From the NCBI RefSeq assembly GCF_020886315.1, contig NZ_AP025226.1, forward strand, positions 2,072,001 to 2,136,000: DNA of 64,000 nucleotides, read 5' to 3'. Of this stretch, positions 9,093 through 18,705 are shown piece by piece; the stretch's first letter is position 1, and every line of letters begins with the position of its first letter. The stretch comes from Saccharolobus caldissimus (GTDB taxonomy: Archaea; Thermoproteota; Thermoprotei_A; Sulfolobales; Sulfolobaceae). The notes under the pieces were generated by a model that did not search any database, was not told the DNA's origin, and was given only the letters and a program-made list of their open reading frames with translations. A program made the position numbers and the translations under genes.

Positions 9093-9989
9093 CTAATATG
9101 TTATTCTACCCGCTATAATATCTTGAAGTCTATCACCTACTAGTACAAACCCAATTACTATTATTAAGATCGTTAAACCTGGAAATACCGCCCACCACCA
9201 ATATTGTGGTAATCCGCTAAGTCCATTAGCGGCCATTTCTCCTAATTCTGGAATAGGTGGAGTTATTCCTATTCCTAAAAAGGCTAACGTAGAATACGTT
9301 AAGATAACATTGCCGAAATCTAATGCCGCATATGCTAGTATTGGATCAATAGAGTTTAAGAAAATGTATCTATAAAATAATTGTAGCTTAGAAACCTCAC
9401 TTAGTTTAGCTGCAGAAATATAATCCATATTCTTTATTCTTAATGTTTGTGCCCTATAAAATCTAGCGTATGTTGGCCACCACACTACTGCTAGCCCTAA
9501 TATTGTAGCAAAGAATGTAGCCTTAAGAGGTACAGTAATTGCTATAACTAAAATCAATGCTGGCAATGATAAAAATGCGTCTGTTATTCTCATGATAACC
9601 TCGTCTACTATTCCACCTAAATAACCAGATAATATACCTAATATCCCGCCTATAATTATAGCAGAGAAGACTACGATAAGAGCTACGAAAGCATCTCTGG
9701 GTAATGCATATAATATTCTAGATAGTATATCTTCTCCTTCAGCGTTAGTTCCAAGTAAGAACTGCTGTGAAGGAGGATGAAATGCTAACGATAAATCGTA
9801 TTTAAACGGATTATGGGGTAACAACAGATAACCTAAATATGGTTTTCTTAGATTTACAGATAATATTTCTAGAATACCTTGTATTAATGACCATATAAGA
9901 AAGGCTAAAACTATAATTAATCCAAATAATCCAGCCTTATCTCTAATTAATGCTTTTAACATAAATCTTAATCCAGATGTCTCACTCAA
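9093..9989 (-). CDS. Dpp/Opp-type ABC transporter permease (DppC-like)
   Basis: Inner membrane permease of 298 residues. It has an N-terminal helix (about 18-43), an extracytoplasmic segment ending in FLLGTNAEGEDILSRI, the typical entry to the DppC permease domain, and then about five helices. The cytoplasmic EAA-type coupling loop (AAKLSEVSKLQLFYRYIFLN, about 193-212) contacts the ATPases. The gene overlaps the DppB-like permease gene by 8 bases and lies 9 bases before the DppD-like gene. Assignment rests on family pattern and operon order. Confidence 0.88.
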   Translation of the reverse strand: MSETSGLRFMLKALIRDKAGLFGLIIVLAFLIWSLIQGILEILSVNLRKPYLGYLLLPHNPFKYDLSLAFHPPSQQFLLGTNAEGEDILSRILYALPRDAFVALIVVFSAIIIGGILGILSGYLGGIVDEVIMRITDAFLSLPALILVIAITVPLKATFFATILGLAVVWWPTYARFYRAQTLRIKNMDYISAAKLSEVSKLQLFYRYIFLNSIDPILAYAALDFGNVILTYSTLAFLGIGITPPIPELGEMAANGLSGLPQYWWWAVFPGLTILIIVIGFVLVGDRLQDIIAGRITY

Positions 9990-11013
9990 TTATCCTCACC
10001 CTAGGATCTAATATACCATAAAGTATATCCGCAATCAAATTAGCTATTATTATTGATATTCCTACAATAAGTGTAGTCCCTAAGATAGAAGTATAATCTA
10101 AACCTTCTATAGCCTGAGTTATAAAATATCCCATTCCGTGATATTGAAATACATCTTCTATTACTACAGCTCCAGCAACAGAATAGCCGAACAATAGTGC
10201 GATAAGTGTAACTAAGGGTATAGAAGCATTTCTCAGCACTACACCATATACTACTCTTCTCCTACTTAAGCCTTTCATAAAGCTAAGTCTAGCGAAATCT
10301 GATTCCATATAATCCAGCATGGAAGCTCTAGCTATTCTAGTTATTATACCAAAGGTCACTAATGCAATTGCAACTGTAGGAAGGATCATATGATGTAATA
10401 AACTGAAGAAATAAGGCCAATTCCCAGTAATCATCGCGTTAACTAAAGGAAATGGGGTAATACTTTTTGGTGGAGATAATGTAGGGTTTACAGTACCAGT
10501 AGGTGGTAATAGTCTAAGATAGTAGGCTATTACTAGTTGTAAGATTGTTGCTACAAAGAAAGGAGGGGAGGCCCATGTAACTAAATAAACTCCCCTAACT
10601 AAATAATCTATTGGATTATTTCTATTTGAAGCTGCAATAGCCCCAGTAACTAGGCCTATAATTACAGATAATATTGTAGCAGGAATAACTAACTCTAACG
10701 TCCTAGGTAAATATTTTCCTATTAAGTCTATTACTGGAACCTTATAAACAGGGTCAATTCCAAAGTTACCGTGTAAAACATTAATAATATAGTTAACTAT
10801 CTGTACATAAAGCGGTTTATCTAAACCGTATTCCTTTGCAACCTGTTCTAATTCAGAATATGTAGCGTGGGGTCCAGTATACAATCTCGCTAATGCAAGA
10901 GGATTTGGTGCTATTACGTGAATCATGATAAAAACTATTATAATTAATAGTAGCAAAGTGACAAATGCATTAATAATCCTTCTAATGATAAAGAAAATAA
11001 TATTTATTGACAT
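9982..11013 (-). CDS. Dpp/Opp-type ABC transporter permease (DppB-like)
   Basis: Permease of 343 residues with the DppB hallmark: one N-terminal helix (about 10-30), a large outer loop beginning with HVIAPNPLALARLYTG and containing YGLDKPLYVQIVNYI, and then five helices. The coupling loop reads ARLSFMKGLSRRRVVYGVVLRN (about 242-263, written here as family evidence for ATPase contact). It pairs with the downstream DppC-like permease, with an 8-base overlap. The gap of 88 bases to the upstream binding-protein gene may hold a partial terminator, a common way to set high binding protein to permease ratios (inference). Confidence 0.88.
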   Translation of the reverse strand: MSINIIFFIIRRIINAFVTLLLLIIIVFIMIHVIAPNPLALARLYTGPHATYSELEQVAKEYGLDKPLYVQIVNYIINVLHGNFGIDPVYKVPVIDLIGKYLPRTLELVIPATILSVIIGLVTGAIAASNRNNPIDYLVRGVYLVTWASPPFFVATILQLVIAYYLRLLPPTGTVNPTLSPPKSITPFPLVNAMITGNWPYFFSLLHHMILPTVAIALVTFGIITRIARASMLDYMESDFARLSFMKGLSRRRVVYGVVLRNASIPLVTLIALLFGYSVAGAVVIEDVFQYHGMGYFITQAIEGLDYTSILGTTLIVGISIIIANLIADILYGILDPRVRIIE

Positions 11014-11101
11014 GACATACTCATTTAACTAAAGTTTAAAGGTGTTAATATAACTTACGAAGAATTAAGTAAGAAAGAAAATAAAGAAAAAATAGCCTAA
11101 C

Positions 11102-13282
11102 TTAGAAACCAGGTCCTCCTTTACCTCTTCCTCTTAGTAGGAAGACTACTGCAACAATTACTATTATTACAACTATTATTCCTATTGCTGCATAGACAAT
11201 TGTTGATGTTGAAGTAGTAGTTGTTGAAGTGGTAGGCAATGTTGTCGTTGTAGTTATCGTTATACTAGTTGTAGTAGGCACTGTAGTCGTAGTTGTCGTT
11301 GTAGTAGTTGTAGTTTGAGGCATTATTGATATCGTGTAAGGTTGATAATAGATTAAATTATAGTAATATCCTACAAACGGATTATATGTAAATCCTTTAA
11401 CATACGGCTGTACAAAGAAGTAATTAACTGGATTAGGTAAATAAACATAGGGAACCTCTTGATATAATATCTTGTATATTTTAGCAACTTCTAATACTTG
11501 TTGAGTTTGGTTCGTCAAGAATGGCAGGGTTTGATATATTTGCTGTAAAGTGGATATATTGACCCACGCAAGATCTCCAGATATTCCACCAAATTCTACA
11601 TCAGTTTGTGCCATTAACTCCTGGAATATTGGATCTGGCCAATCTGGGAACCAGCCTAAGTCAACAATAGCTGGAGTAGCACTTGGAGTGACCCACGTAT
11701 CTGTAACTGAAGGCAACACATACTTTATTGAAGTTGATATACCTATTTGCTGCAAGTCTTCTTGAATTATAGTTAATTCCTCTTGTTCTAATTCATTTAC
11801 TGGAGCTAGAGCATAAATGCTTAATGTAGGTAATTGCGTTCCATTAGGATCACCTATTTGCGTGCCATTAGGCAATACTACATAGAAATGTCCTTCATAA
11901 CCTGCTTCATTTAGGTAGTGTAAAGCTAGAGACACGTTATATGTGAATGGATGTAACTTATCTAACTGCATAACTTCATTATATATTGGGAATACTGGTG
12001 ATATAGGACCTAAGTATTCTATAGCTAAAGTTTGATTTTGGAATTTAAATATGTTTAATAATGCACTATAATTAATTGCATGTGCTATAGCTTGTCTAAA
12101 TGCTGTGATATTGGTTGGAAATACCTGCATATTAAGGGATAAGTAGAACACTGCCGCTTCGTATCCTAAATTAAGGAATATTTGGTTAAATCCTACGTAT
12201 TTGTTATATTGATATGAGGAGTACATTTGTTGTAGGAATGGTAGGCTCACATAAGAAATCTGTGCTTTATTAGTTGCAAAATCTTCTACCCTATCAGTGT
12301 GTGTTAATCCGTATTCTATTTCTATTACCGGTATATGTGCGGGCTCAGCTACTGCGGGAATGTTTGACAAATTCTCAGCCCAATAATGAGGATTCTTAAC
12401 CAAGACAATCTCAGATAAGCTTGGTCCAACATACTTAATGACATATGGTCCAGTTCCGTTCATGCCATACTCATCTAGATAGGAATTTGGAGTATTGGGC
12501 TGAACTCCTCCATGTTCATCAACAACTACTGGATTATATATTGCACCCCACCAATTTGCTATATCAAGTAAGAAGTCCCTATAAGGTACTAACGTGTTTA
12601 TTTCAACTTCATATGGCCCTTTAACTACTACAGCTTGATACGGATATTCCATAATTTTCTGAATTGTAGCATTAGCAGCATTAAAATGTGATAATATTGA
12701 GGCTAATATATGAGCAGCTAATGTTGCGTTCTTTGTGGTCGGTAATCCAGTAACATTCTGTATTGCTGCTGCAACTCCCCAAGGTAACGCATAACCAGTT
12801 TGAGCGTACTGAGTAGAGTTAAATAATAATTCAATGTAATTTGCAACTCCCGGTCCTTGTCCCATTAGTATTGTTCTGTAGAATGAGAACCATACTGTTG
12901 ATGCGTTTACTTGTACTCCGTCTGGGAAGTATACTCCTTGTCTTATATAGAATGTCCAATTCTCGTAGTTTGATGTACTCCAGTTTTGTGCTATTACTGG
13001 GACTACTTGAAGATAATTAGAACCATTATATTCTACTAATTCTTGGAATACCGCTGTAAATAATGGGCCATCTTGAACATAGAATCCTGTCGCTGGGTCT
13101 AGTGCATCTGGCGGTGCTGTTTGAGATACGTCAACAAGCACTGAAGAGTTAGGAGGAGCTAATGTAAAAGTAGTTTGAGCAGAAGTCTGTAAGAAAAATG
13201 CTAATGGTAATATTAGGCTAGTTAACATTATTGCTAAAATTAATATACCTTTTATATTTGGCATTAATAATCCCATACTCAT
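11102..13282 (-). CDS. ABC transporter substrate-binding protein, family 5 (DppA/CbtA-like)
   Basis: Extracytoplasmic binding protein of 726 residues that leads the importer operon. It has an N-terminal signal or anchor helix (about 10-35), the SBP_bac_5 fold with entry motif VDVSQTAPPDALDPATGFY, YFPDGVQVNASTVWFS and NPHYWAENLS, and a C-terminal Thr-rich linker (from about 655, runs of TTTT and TTST). One terminal helix (about 697-717) and a short basic tail (RGRGKGG) end it. Thr/Ser-linker plus C-terminal anchor is the known layout of Sulfolobales sugar- and peptide-binding proteins. Several N-glycosylation sequons (NxT/S) are present. In the Saccharolobus Cbt system this family binds cellobiose-type sugars, so peptide specificity should not be assumed. 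Confidence 0.88.
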   Translation of the reverse strand: MSMGLLMPNIKGILILAIMLTSLILPLAFFLQTSAQTTFTLAPPNSSVLVDVSQTAPPDALDPATGFYVQDGPLFTAVFQELVEYNGSNYLQVVPVIAQNWSTSNYENWTFYIRQGVYFPDGVQVNASTVWFSFYRTILMGQGPGVANYIELLFNSTQYAQTGYALPWGVAAAIQNVTGLPTTKNATLAAHILASILSHFNAANATIQKIMEYPYQAVVVKGPYEVEINTLVPYRDFLLDIANWWGAIYNPVVVDEHGGVQPNTPNSYLDEYGMNGTGPYVIKYVGPSLSEIVLVKNPHYWAENLSNIPAVAEPAHIPVIEIEYGLTHTDRVEDFATNKAQISYVSLPFLQQMYSSYQYNKYVGFNQIFLNLGYEAAVFYLSLNMQVFPTNITAFRQAIAHAINYSALLNIFKFQNQTLAIEYLGPISPVFPIYNEVMQLDKLHPFTYNVSLALHYLNEAGYEGHFYVVLPNGTQIGDPNGTQLPTLSIYALAPVNELEQEELTIIQEDLQQIGISTSIKYVLPSVTDTWVTPSATPAIVDLGWFPDWPDPIFQELMAQTDVEFGGISGDLAWVNISTLQQIYQTLPFLTNQTQQVLEVAKIYKILYQEVPYVYLPNPVNYFFVQPYVKGFTYNPFVGYYYNLIYYQPYTISIMPQTTTTTTTTTTTVPTTTSITITTTTTLPTTSTTTTSTSTIVYAAIGIIVVIIVIVAVVFLLRGRGKGGPGF

Positions 13283-13437
13283 TAATTTACGTATATTTAA
13301 AAAGTTTATGCCTATACTCGTCTTTTCTCTATTAACTTTTCGATTATAAAAGAGTCTTATCTAAAATATTTATACTTATTTTTATATTTATTAACATTTG
13401 ATTTAATAAAATTATAATAGGGCCTCCTTTATTAGAA

Positions 13438-14379
13438 CTATAGCTTAACGCTTTTATGAACTCCATCATCCATCAATGCTATACAATAACTCCCTATTCT
13501 CGCTAATTCCTTTCCTAGCTCTTTACAAGGTATATTTAATGAGTTAACTATTTTATTAATTTCTCTCATTTTCTCTCTTATATCTCTTATAAATTCCATA
13601 TTTTGATTGAAAAAGACCTCAGAAGCTTCTTTAAACATTATAATTAAATTTACGGTTATCTCACTAATCACATCTGGTACATTAATACATTCTGCTACTA
13701 TTGTTGAAGCTATTTTAATATGTGAGAGCATTCTTCCCATGTCACGCATTGCAATTGCGTATAAAATTAGGTCCCTTGTACTAATTCCCTTTATTTCAAA
13801 TTCCTCTTCTTTTTGCGAAATTAAAGCAATTTGTCTTATTAGTAAATTATATAGTTTATATAGTTCATCAGATCTATTCTTTAGATCTATAGCCATTTCT
13901 TTATTAGGATTTTTTATTACCTTCTCTAAATCTTCTAATAATACCAATAATTTCTGTGAAAAAGTTTTCATTCCATTTATGATATCTATCTGATGATCAT
14001 TATGGACCTTAAACTTTATGAAATTAAAACTTTCACTTTCCACTGTTAATCCTGGTAAGTATAATTGTAAATTTTTTATCTCATTTTTATGTTCAGCAGA
14101 TATTATTGTTTCAGATCTTATTTCAATTTCAGATATTCCCTGCATATAATATACACTAATTAGATATTTTACCGTTTCAACATCAATATTATTTAAATTA
14201 ATTATTTTTTCAGTATTGTACATTCTATATGGCTTTATTATTAATTCTCCATCCTTCTCTATTACAAATACCTCACTTTTAGCGTCAAGATTGTTTCTTC
14301 TAATCCAATCTGGTGGCAAAGTTATAATATAACTTCCTCCTTTAATTTTCTGAATTCTTCTCCTTAAATTCTTCTCCAT
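13438..14379 (-). CDS. AbrB-PhoU fusion regulator
   Basis: This 313-residue protein joins an N-terminal AbrB/SpoVT-type DNA-binding domain (about 4-50, RRRIQKIKGGSYIITLPPDW and a KSEVFVIEKDGELIIKPY strand pair) to a C-terminal helical PhoU-like region (about 125-310) of three-helix repeats. The architecture is found in archaea, where it is annotated as phosphate uptake regulator. No pst phosphate transporter lies nearby; the neighbours are the Dpp operon and the R2-like oxidase gene, so it might regulate something else here (inference). ATG start at 14379, no obvious strong Shine-Dalgarno site. Confidence 0.78.
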   Translation of the reverse strand: MEKNLRRRIQKIKGGSYIITLPPDWIRRNNLDAKSEVFVIEKDGELIIKPYRMYNTEKIINLNNIDVETVKYLISVYYMQGISEIEIRSETIISAEHKNEIKNLQLYLPGLTVESESFNFIKFKVHNDHQIDIINGMKTFSQKLLVLLEDLEKVIKNPNKEMAIDLKNRSDELYKLYNLLIRQIALISQKEEEFEIKGISTRDLILYAIAMRDMGRMLSHIKIASTIVAECINVPDVISEITVNLIIMFKEASEVFFNQNMEFIRDIREKMREINKIVNSLNIPCKELGKELARIGSYCIALMDDGVHKSVKL

Positions 14380-14424
14380 TAATGTATAAAAATGGTTACA
14401 TAATAAAAAGATTTATGTGGAATG

Positions 14425-15435
14425 TTAGAATATTGCGGCTATTAAATCATCTTCCTTTAACTCTACATCTTCGTCTCCGTTTATGCCTATTTCTGGCATT
14501 GCAGGTATCTTAACGTTAAATCTCTTTAAATTGCTAGCAACTCTCATTACTGCTTGTCTCCATATTTTCTCTCTTTCTTCAATTGTGGGCAAACCTAACC
14601 CCGCATCATTAGCAAGTTCTTCCATTTTCTCGTGCACTTCTCTATACCAGGGAGGTAATTTCCAAAACTCCTTAGGAGGTTTATAAGTTATTAGAGATAA
14701 GAATACGAAGCCCGCTCTTATTTGCTTTGTTACAAATTGCTTCTTTTCCTCGTTCATTTGTCCTAAGTTATTGGTTAATATTAAATGTGTGAATGCATAA
14801 TGTCTCGTTTCATCTACCGTTAAATTCTTAAACGCTTCCTTAAATGTGGGTATCTTTGACTTATCTTTCATGCCACTAAACACTGTAGTCGCTGCTGCCT
14901 CACCCATCATAAATGACGTAAATAATATATCTAATGTGTATTTTTTATAAGCCTCTAAATATCCTTTCCAATATCTTGCTCCATTCCACCATACCCATTC
15001 AACGTTCAGCTTCGCTTTTCTCTCTAGATCGTCTTGAGGCTTAAAATTAAATGGAAAGCCTTTAAAAGCCTTCTCTATTGCAAATCCACATAAGATGTTA
15101 TGTCTATTTTCGTCGTAAGTAATAGTGGTTAATAGTGCTTTTATTGTTACTGGTAATCTTTTCTCAGCAGCCTTAACTAGTGCATAAGCAAACACTGGTG
15201 TAGCATTATCGAAATTAGACAATAAAGCCCACCAATACGCTAACGCTAACCGTTGTTTTCTATCTAATCCAGATACTATTTCCTCATATTCTTTCCAATC
15301 CAAATCTTCTTCATCCCATTGTTCCTTTTTAGCTCTTTTATAGAGTCTCATTGCTTTCTCATCGTCGAAATTCCAAGTAGGTGGATAAACGTTATCTTCT
15401 GGATATATTGGATCTTCTTCATAATTTATATCCAT
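14425..15435 (-). CDS. Ferritin-like R2-type oxidase (R2lox-like / RNR R2 homologue)
   Basis: Dimetal carboxylate enzyme of the ribonucleotide-reductase R2 superfamily, 336 residues from the ATG at 15435, which follows a GGTGA Shine-Dalgarno site; a start 14 codons upstream is possible but lacks one. The four-helix bundle carries the expected ligands: Asp-Glu-x2-His in TYDENRHN, Glu in MMGEAAAT and Asp-Glu-x2-His in TVDETRHY. No R1 catalytic subunit gene adjoins it. Its position beside a CoA-thioester gene set, and the N-terminal Trp-rich segment, favour the R2-like ligand-binding oxidase group known from Sulfolobus over a true class I RNR subunit. The natural substrate of that group is unknown. 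Confidence 0.78.
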   Translation of the reverse strand: MDINYEEDPIYPEDNVYPPTWNFDDEKAMRLYKRAKKEQWDEEDLDWKEYEEIVSGLDRKQRLALAYWWALLSNFDNATPVFAYALVKAAEKRLPVTIKALLTTITYDENRHNILCGFAIEKAFKGFPFNFKPQDDLERKAKLNVEWVWWNGARYWKGYLEAYKKYTLDILFTSFMMGEAAATTVFSGMKDKSKIPTFKEAFKNLTVDETRHYAFTHLILTNNLGQMNEEKKQFVTKQIRAGFVFLSLITYKPPKEFWKLPPWYREVHEKMEELANDAGLGLPTIEEREKIWRQAVMRVASNLKRFNVKIPAMPEIGINGDEDVELKEDDLIAAIF

Positions 15436-15559
15436 TAGTTCACCATATATATGTAATGACTTTAAAAATATAAGCATTTCTCTTACATATTTTATAGATT
15501 ATTTGATAATTTATGATAATCTTTATTAACTACATACTTCATTTTTTATATACAACAGG

Positions 15560-15940
15560 TTATTTTCTAGCTTTTCCATCTAAATGATATACTAATGCAG
15601 TTACATAGGCTACTATTTTTCCTTCGTTATTCTTTACAAGTATTTTGTATAAAGACGTAGTATTTCCAGAACTCTCTTCAAAAGCCTCCGCTATTAACTT
15701 CTCTCCCTCAAAAGAAGGTCTTCTGAAGTGAATATTTACGTTGAGTGCTACTGAATTCCTAGAGTAATTGCTTACATACTCAAATGCTGCGTCAGCTACT
15801 GCAAATATAAACGAACCATGAGCTCCACCATGCATATTTAAATAATTTTTATCTACAATTGCTGAAACTCTCGCGTATCCTTCTCTTACTTCCTCTAAAT
15901 TTATTTTAAGGAATGCAAGAAAAGGACTTTCTTTAATCAT
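15560..15940 (-). CDS. Hotdog-fold acyl-CoA thioesterase, PaaI type
   Basis: Hydrolyses acyl-CoA to free acid and CoA in the cytoplasm. The 126-residue product has the PaaI/4HBT signature NMHGGAHGSFIFAVADAAFEY (about 35-55, written here in part: HGGAHGSFIF), where the HGG loop and the Asp of the ADAAF helix sit in the active site, followed by NVNIHFRRPSFEGEKL strands. The ATG is placed directly after the stop of the reverse-strand crotonase side (one base apart), so it is the last gene of a crotonase-crotonase-thioesterase operon. Substrate unknown; phenylacetyl-type or short acyl-CoAs are plausible. Confidence 0.82.
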   Translation of the reverse strand: MIKESPFLAFLKINLEEVREGYARVSAIVDKNYLNMHGGAHGSFIFAVADAAFEYVSNYSRNSVALNVNIHFRRPSFEGEKLIAEAFEESSGNTTSLYKILVKNNEGKIVAYVTALVYHLDGKARK

Positions 15941-16699
15941 TTATATTCCCTTAAATTTCGGTTCTCTTTTTTCTTTAAAGGAACTTATACCCTCCTTAAA
16001 ATCCTCAGTCTTCCCTAAGTATCCTTGAATTGAAGACTCATATTCTAAGAATTTCTCTAGATCGCTATACAATATTAAATTTGCTAGTTTCTTTCCAGCA
16101 ACATAAGATTGAAAAGGTCCATTAACTATTTTTTTAGCTAAAGATTCAGCTTCTTGTAATGGGTTCTCACTAATTTTAAGTAACCCCCATTTTTCAGCTT
16201 CCTCAGCAGTGAACTCTCCACCTAATACTGCTAGTTCATAAGCCCTCTGATTCTTAACTAATTTTAAAAGGAAATAAGCTACTCCAGTATCTGAGGTTAA
16301 ACCTAGTCTTTGAAATGCAGTGACGAATCTAACATCTCTTCTCGCTATTTTGATATCTGTAGATAATACAATTCCTATACAAGCTCCAGCTGTTACGCCA
16401 TTTATGGCAGCTATATATATCTTGTCTGAGAATCTGATTTCTCTAACAATAGGATAAAAAGTTTGCCGTAAGTCATCTGTAAAATCTTGAGCTAATTCAT
16501 TTACGTCTGCACCGACACAAAAAGCCCTTCCTTCACCCGTTAGTATCACTGCTCTAATTTCACGATTAGAATTAATCTCCTTAAGTTTAGATATTAATTC
16601 GGTTCTCATTTGAAGATTTAATGCATTTAATTTATCTGGTCTATTTAGTGTAATTACTGAATAGCCTTCCTTATTCTCAACCTTTATCATTTCTCCCAC
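15941..16699 (-). CDS. Enoyl-CoA hydratase/isomerase family protein (crotonase)
   Basis: The 252-residue crotonase-fold protein has the N-terminal VITLNRPDKLNALN strand, the first oxyanion-hole loop GEGRAFCVGADVNEL (about 56-70) and the second, NGVTAGACIGIVLSTDIKIA (about 99-118). The position of the first classical hydratase Glu is occupied by Ala (AGACIG rather than GGGxE), and the second region reads FQRLGLTSDTGVAYFL. The usual two-Glu hydratase pair is therefore not complete, and an isomerase or other crotonase reaction is likely. It overlaps the upstream crotonase gene by 13 bases. Confidence 0.82.
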   Translation of the reverse strand: MGEMIKVENKEGYSVITLNRPDKLNALNLQMRTELISKLKEINSNREIRAVILTGEGRAFCVGADVNELAQDFTDDLRQTFYPIVREIRFSDKIYIAAINGVTAGACIGIVLSTDIKIARRDVRFVTAFQRLGLTSDTGVAYFLLKLVKNQRAYELAVLGGEFTAEEAEKWGLLKISENPLQEAESLAKKIVNGPFQSYVAGKKLANLILYSDLEKFLEYESSIQGYLGKTEDFKEGISSFKEKREPKFKGI

Positions 16700-17454
16700 C
16701 TAGGTTTTCTCTTCTCTATAAAAGCCTTCATTCCTTCTTTAGCTTCCTCTGTACTTAATGCTAAATAAAAGTTCCTCCTTTCTATATCTAAACCTTGCTG
16801 AAGTAACGTATCCCATGCTTTGCTTACTGCCTCTTTTGCAAGCATAAGCGTTATTGCCGGTTTAGTTGCTATTTCCTTTGCGAGTTTAATAGCCTCATCA
16901 AGTAAGGAATTATCTGGAACTACCTTATTTACTAATCCATAAGCCTCAGCTTCTCTAGCACTTATTAACTTGCCAGTTAAGACTAATTCCATTGCCCTAA
17001 ATTTTCCTACAGTTCGTGTTAATCTTTGTGTTCCACCAGCACCTGGTATTATTCCTAGATTAATTTCTGGTTGCCCTAATTTAGCAGATTCTGCAGCTAT
17101 TATTATGTCACAAGCCATAGCAAGTTCAAGACCACCACCTGCAGTTATTCCATTTAGTGCAGCTATTATGGGCTTTTTAAATGATCTCAATTTTTCCCAC
17201 AATGGCATATGACCTCTTTTCATTATATCTTCTAAAGGAGTTTCTAACATTTCCTTGATATCTGCACCTGCAGAGAAAGCCCTACCGTTTCCAGTAATTA
17301 TAACTATCTTTACGTCATTGTTATTTTCTAATTCATCTAAAGCTTTAACCAATTCTTCTACCATTTGCAAATTTATTGCATTTAATTTATCTGGTCTATT
17401 TAGTCGAATAATTCCTATATTTTCTTTAACTTCTATTTGTATTGTATTATACAT
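16687..17454 (-). CDS. Enoyl-CoA hydratase
   Basis: Adds water across 2-enoyl-CoA in beta-oxidation-like pathways. Motifs in the 255-residue product: IGIIRLNRPDKLNAIN, oxyanion loop GNGRAFSAGADIKEM, NGITAGGGLELAMACDI with the first catalytic Glu (GGGLELA), and GQPEINLGIIPGAGGTQRL with the second (QPEIN). Both Glu are therefore present, unlike its downstream neighbour. I chose the ATG at 17454, which has GGGTGA 8-9 bases upstream; an ATG at 17475 adds seven residues. First gene of the crotonase-crotonase-thioesterase operon, divergent from the thiolase operon. Confidence 0.86.
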   Translation of the reverse strand: MYNTIQIEVKENIGIIRLNRPDKLNAINLQMVEELVKALDELENNNDVKIVIITGNGRAFSAGADIKEMLETPLEDIMKRGHMPLWEKLRSFKKPIIAALNGITAGGGLELAMACDIIIAAESAKLGQPEINLGIIPGAGGTQRLTRTVGKFRAMELVLTGKLISAREAEAYGLVNKVVPDNSLLDEAIKLAKEIATKPAITLMLAKEAVSKAWDTLLQQGLDIERRNFYLALSTEEAKEGMKAFIEKRKPRWEK

Positions 17455-17493
17455 ATATATGTATTTCACCCGCATATAGTACTTTTCATAAAA

Positions 17494-17507
17494 GTTTATA
17501 TAGTTTA
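17494..17507. promoter_or_regulatory. Shared TATA region between divergent CoA-metabolism operons
   Basis: The sequence GTTTATATAGTTTA sits midway between the enoyl-CoA hydratase (reverse) and thiolase (forward) starts. It reads as a TATA box on both strands (TTTATATAG forward, ACTATATAAAC reverse) and lies about 26 bases from plausible start sites on each side, near 17525 and 17473. No other good TATA candidate is present in the gap, so one element may serve both operons. Confidence 0.5.
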
Positions 17508-17536
17508 GTACAATAAAAAATCATGGTTATTTCAAT

Positions 17537-18700
17537 ATGGGAAAAAGAGTTGCAATAATAGGCGTTGGTAATTCTAGGTTTGGTAAAAGAGATGATGTAT
17601 CTATTCAGGAATTAGCCTGGGAATCTATTAAAGAGGCTTTGAACGATAGCGGATTATCACAAAAGGATATTGGTTTAGTTGTTGTAGGAAGTACAGCATA
17701 TAGGGGTGTTGAATTATATCCAGCCCCTATAGTAGCTGAGTATTCGGGATTAACGGGAAAAGTACCACTTAGAGTAGAAGCTATGTGTGCTACTGGTTTA
17801 GCTGCAGCTCTAACTGCATATACTGCAGTATCCTCAGGTTTAGTTGATGTAGCTATGGCAATAGGTGTTGATAAGATGACTGAAGTTGACACTTCTACTT
17901 CTTTAGCTATAGGAGGTAGAGGTGGGAATTATCAGTGGGAGTACCATTTTTATGGGACTACATTTCCCACTTATTATGCCCTTTACGCAACTAGGCATAT
18001 GGCAGTTTACGGAACGACAGAAGAACAAATGGCTTTAGTAGCGGTAAAGGCACATAAATACGGTTCAATGAATCCTAAGGCACATTTTCAAAAACCAGTT
18101 ACAGTAGAGGAAGTTTTAAAATCTAGAGTTATTTCGTGGCCTATTAAATTGCTAGATTCATGCCCCATAAGTGACGGTTCAGCTACAGCTATTTTTGCCT
18201 CAGAAGAGAAAGTTAAGGAGTTAAAGATTGAAAATCCAGTCTGGATAACTGGAGTTGGCTATGCTAATGATTATGCTTATGTAGCGAAAAGAGGTGAGTG
18301 GACTGGATTTAAGGCTACACAATTAGCTGCAAAGCAGGCATATGAAATGGCTAAGATAACTCCTAATGATGTGGAAGTAGCTACGGTTCATGACGCATTT
18401 ACTATTGCGGAGATAATGGGTTACGAAGATTTAGGATTTACTGAAAAAGGAAAAGGTGGGAAATTCATAGAGGAAGGTCAAAGTGAAAGGGGAGGAAAGG
18501 TAGGAGTTAACTTATTTGGCGGTTTAAAAGCTAAGGGGCATCCTCTCGGTGCCACAGGTCTTTCTATGATTTATGAAATAACTAAACAATTAAGAGATGA
18601 AGCTGGAAATTTGCAACATCCTTTAAAGAAATATATAGGATTAGTTCACAATGTAGGTGGTACTGGGCATTTCGCGTATGTTATGATTCTTAGGAGGTGA
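17537..18700 (+). CDS. Thiolase-like acyl-CoA acetyltransferase (SCP-x type)
   Basis: The 387-residue protein has the thiolase fold with the acyl-accepting Cys84 in EAMCATGLAA and the C-terminal GHPLGATG histidine loop. The second catalytic Cys of classical thiolases is replaced: the terminal motif reads HNVGGTGH, as in SCP2/SCP-x-type archaeal thiolases. It is followed by a DUF35 zinc-ribbon/OB protein gene five bases on, a pairing that in archaea forms thiolase complexes. In other archaea the DUF35 partner channels acetoacetyl-CoA to HMG-CoA synthase; here no HMG-CoA synthase is nearby, and a PaaK-like ligase follows instead, which points to acyl-CoA catabolism (inference). Confidence 0.87.
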   Translation: MGKRVAIIGVGNSRFGKRDDVSIQELAWESIKEALNDSGLSQKDIGLVVVGSTAYRGVELYPAPIVAEYSGLTGKVPLRVEAMCATGLAAALTAYTAVSSGLVDVAMAIGVDKMTEVDTSTSLAIGGRGGNYQWEYHFYGTTFPTYYALYATRHMAVYGTTEEQMALVAVKAHKYGSMNPKAHFQKPVTVEEVLKSRVISWPIKLLDSCPISDGSATAIFASEEKVKELKIENPVWITGVGYANDYAYVAKRGEWTGFKATQLAAKQAYEMAKITPNDVEVATVHDAFTIAEIMGYEDLGFTEKGKGGKFIEEGQSERGGKVGVNLFGGLKAKGHPLGATGLSMIYEITKQLRDEAGNLQHPLKKYIGLVHNVGGTGHFAYVMILRR

Positions 18701-18705
18701 GATAA

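Noticed and set aside
14425-15435. Canonical class I ribonucleotide reductase small subunit
   Set aside because: No adjoining R1 gene and neighbours are CoA-metabolism genes; R2-like oxidase fits better, though not proved.
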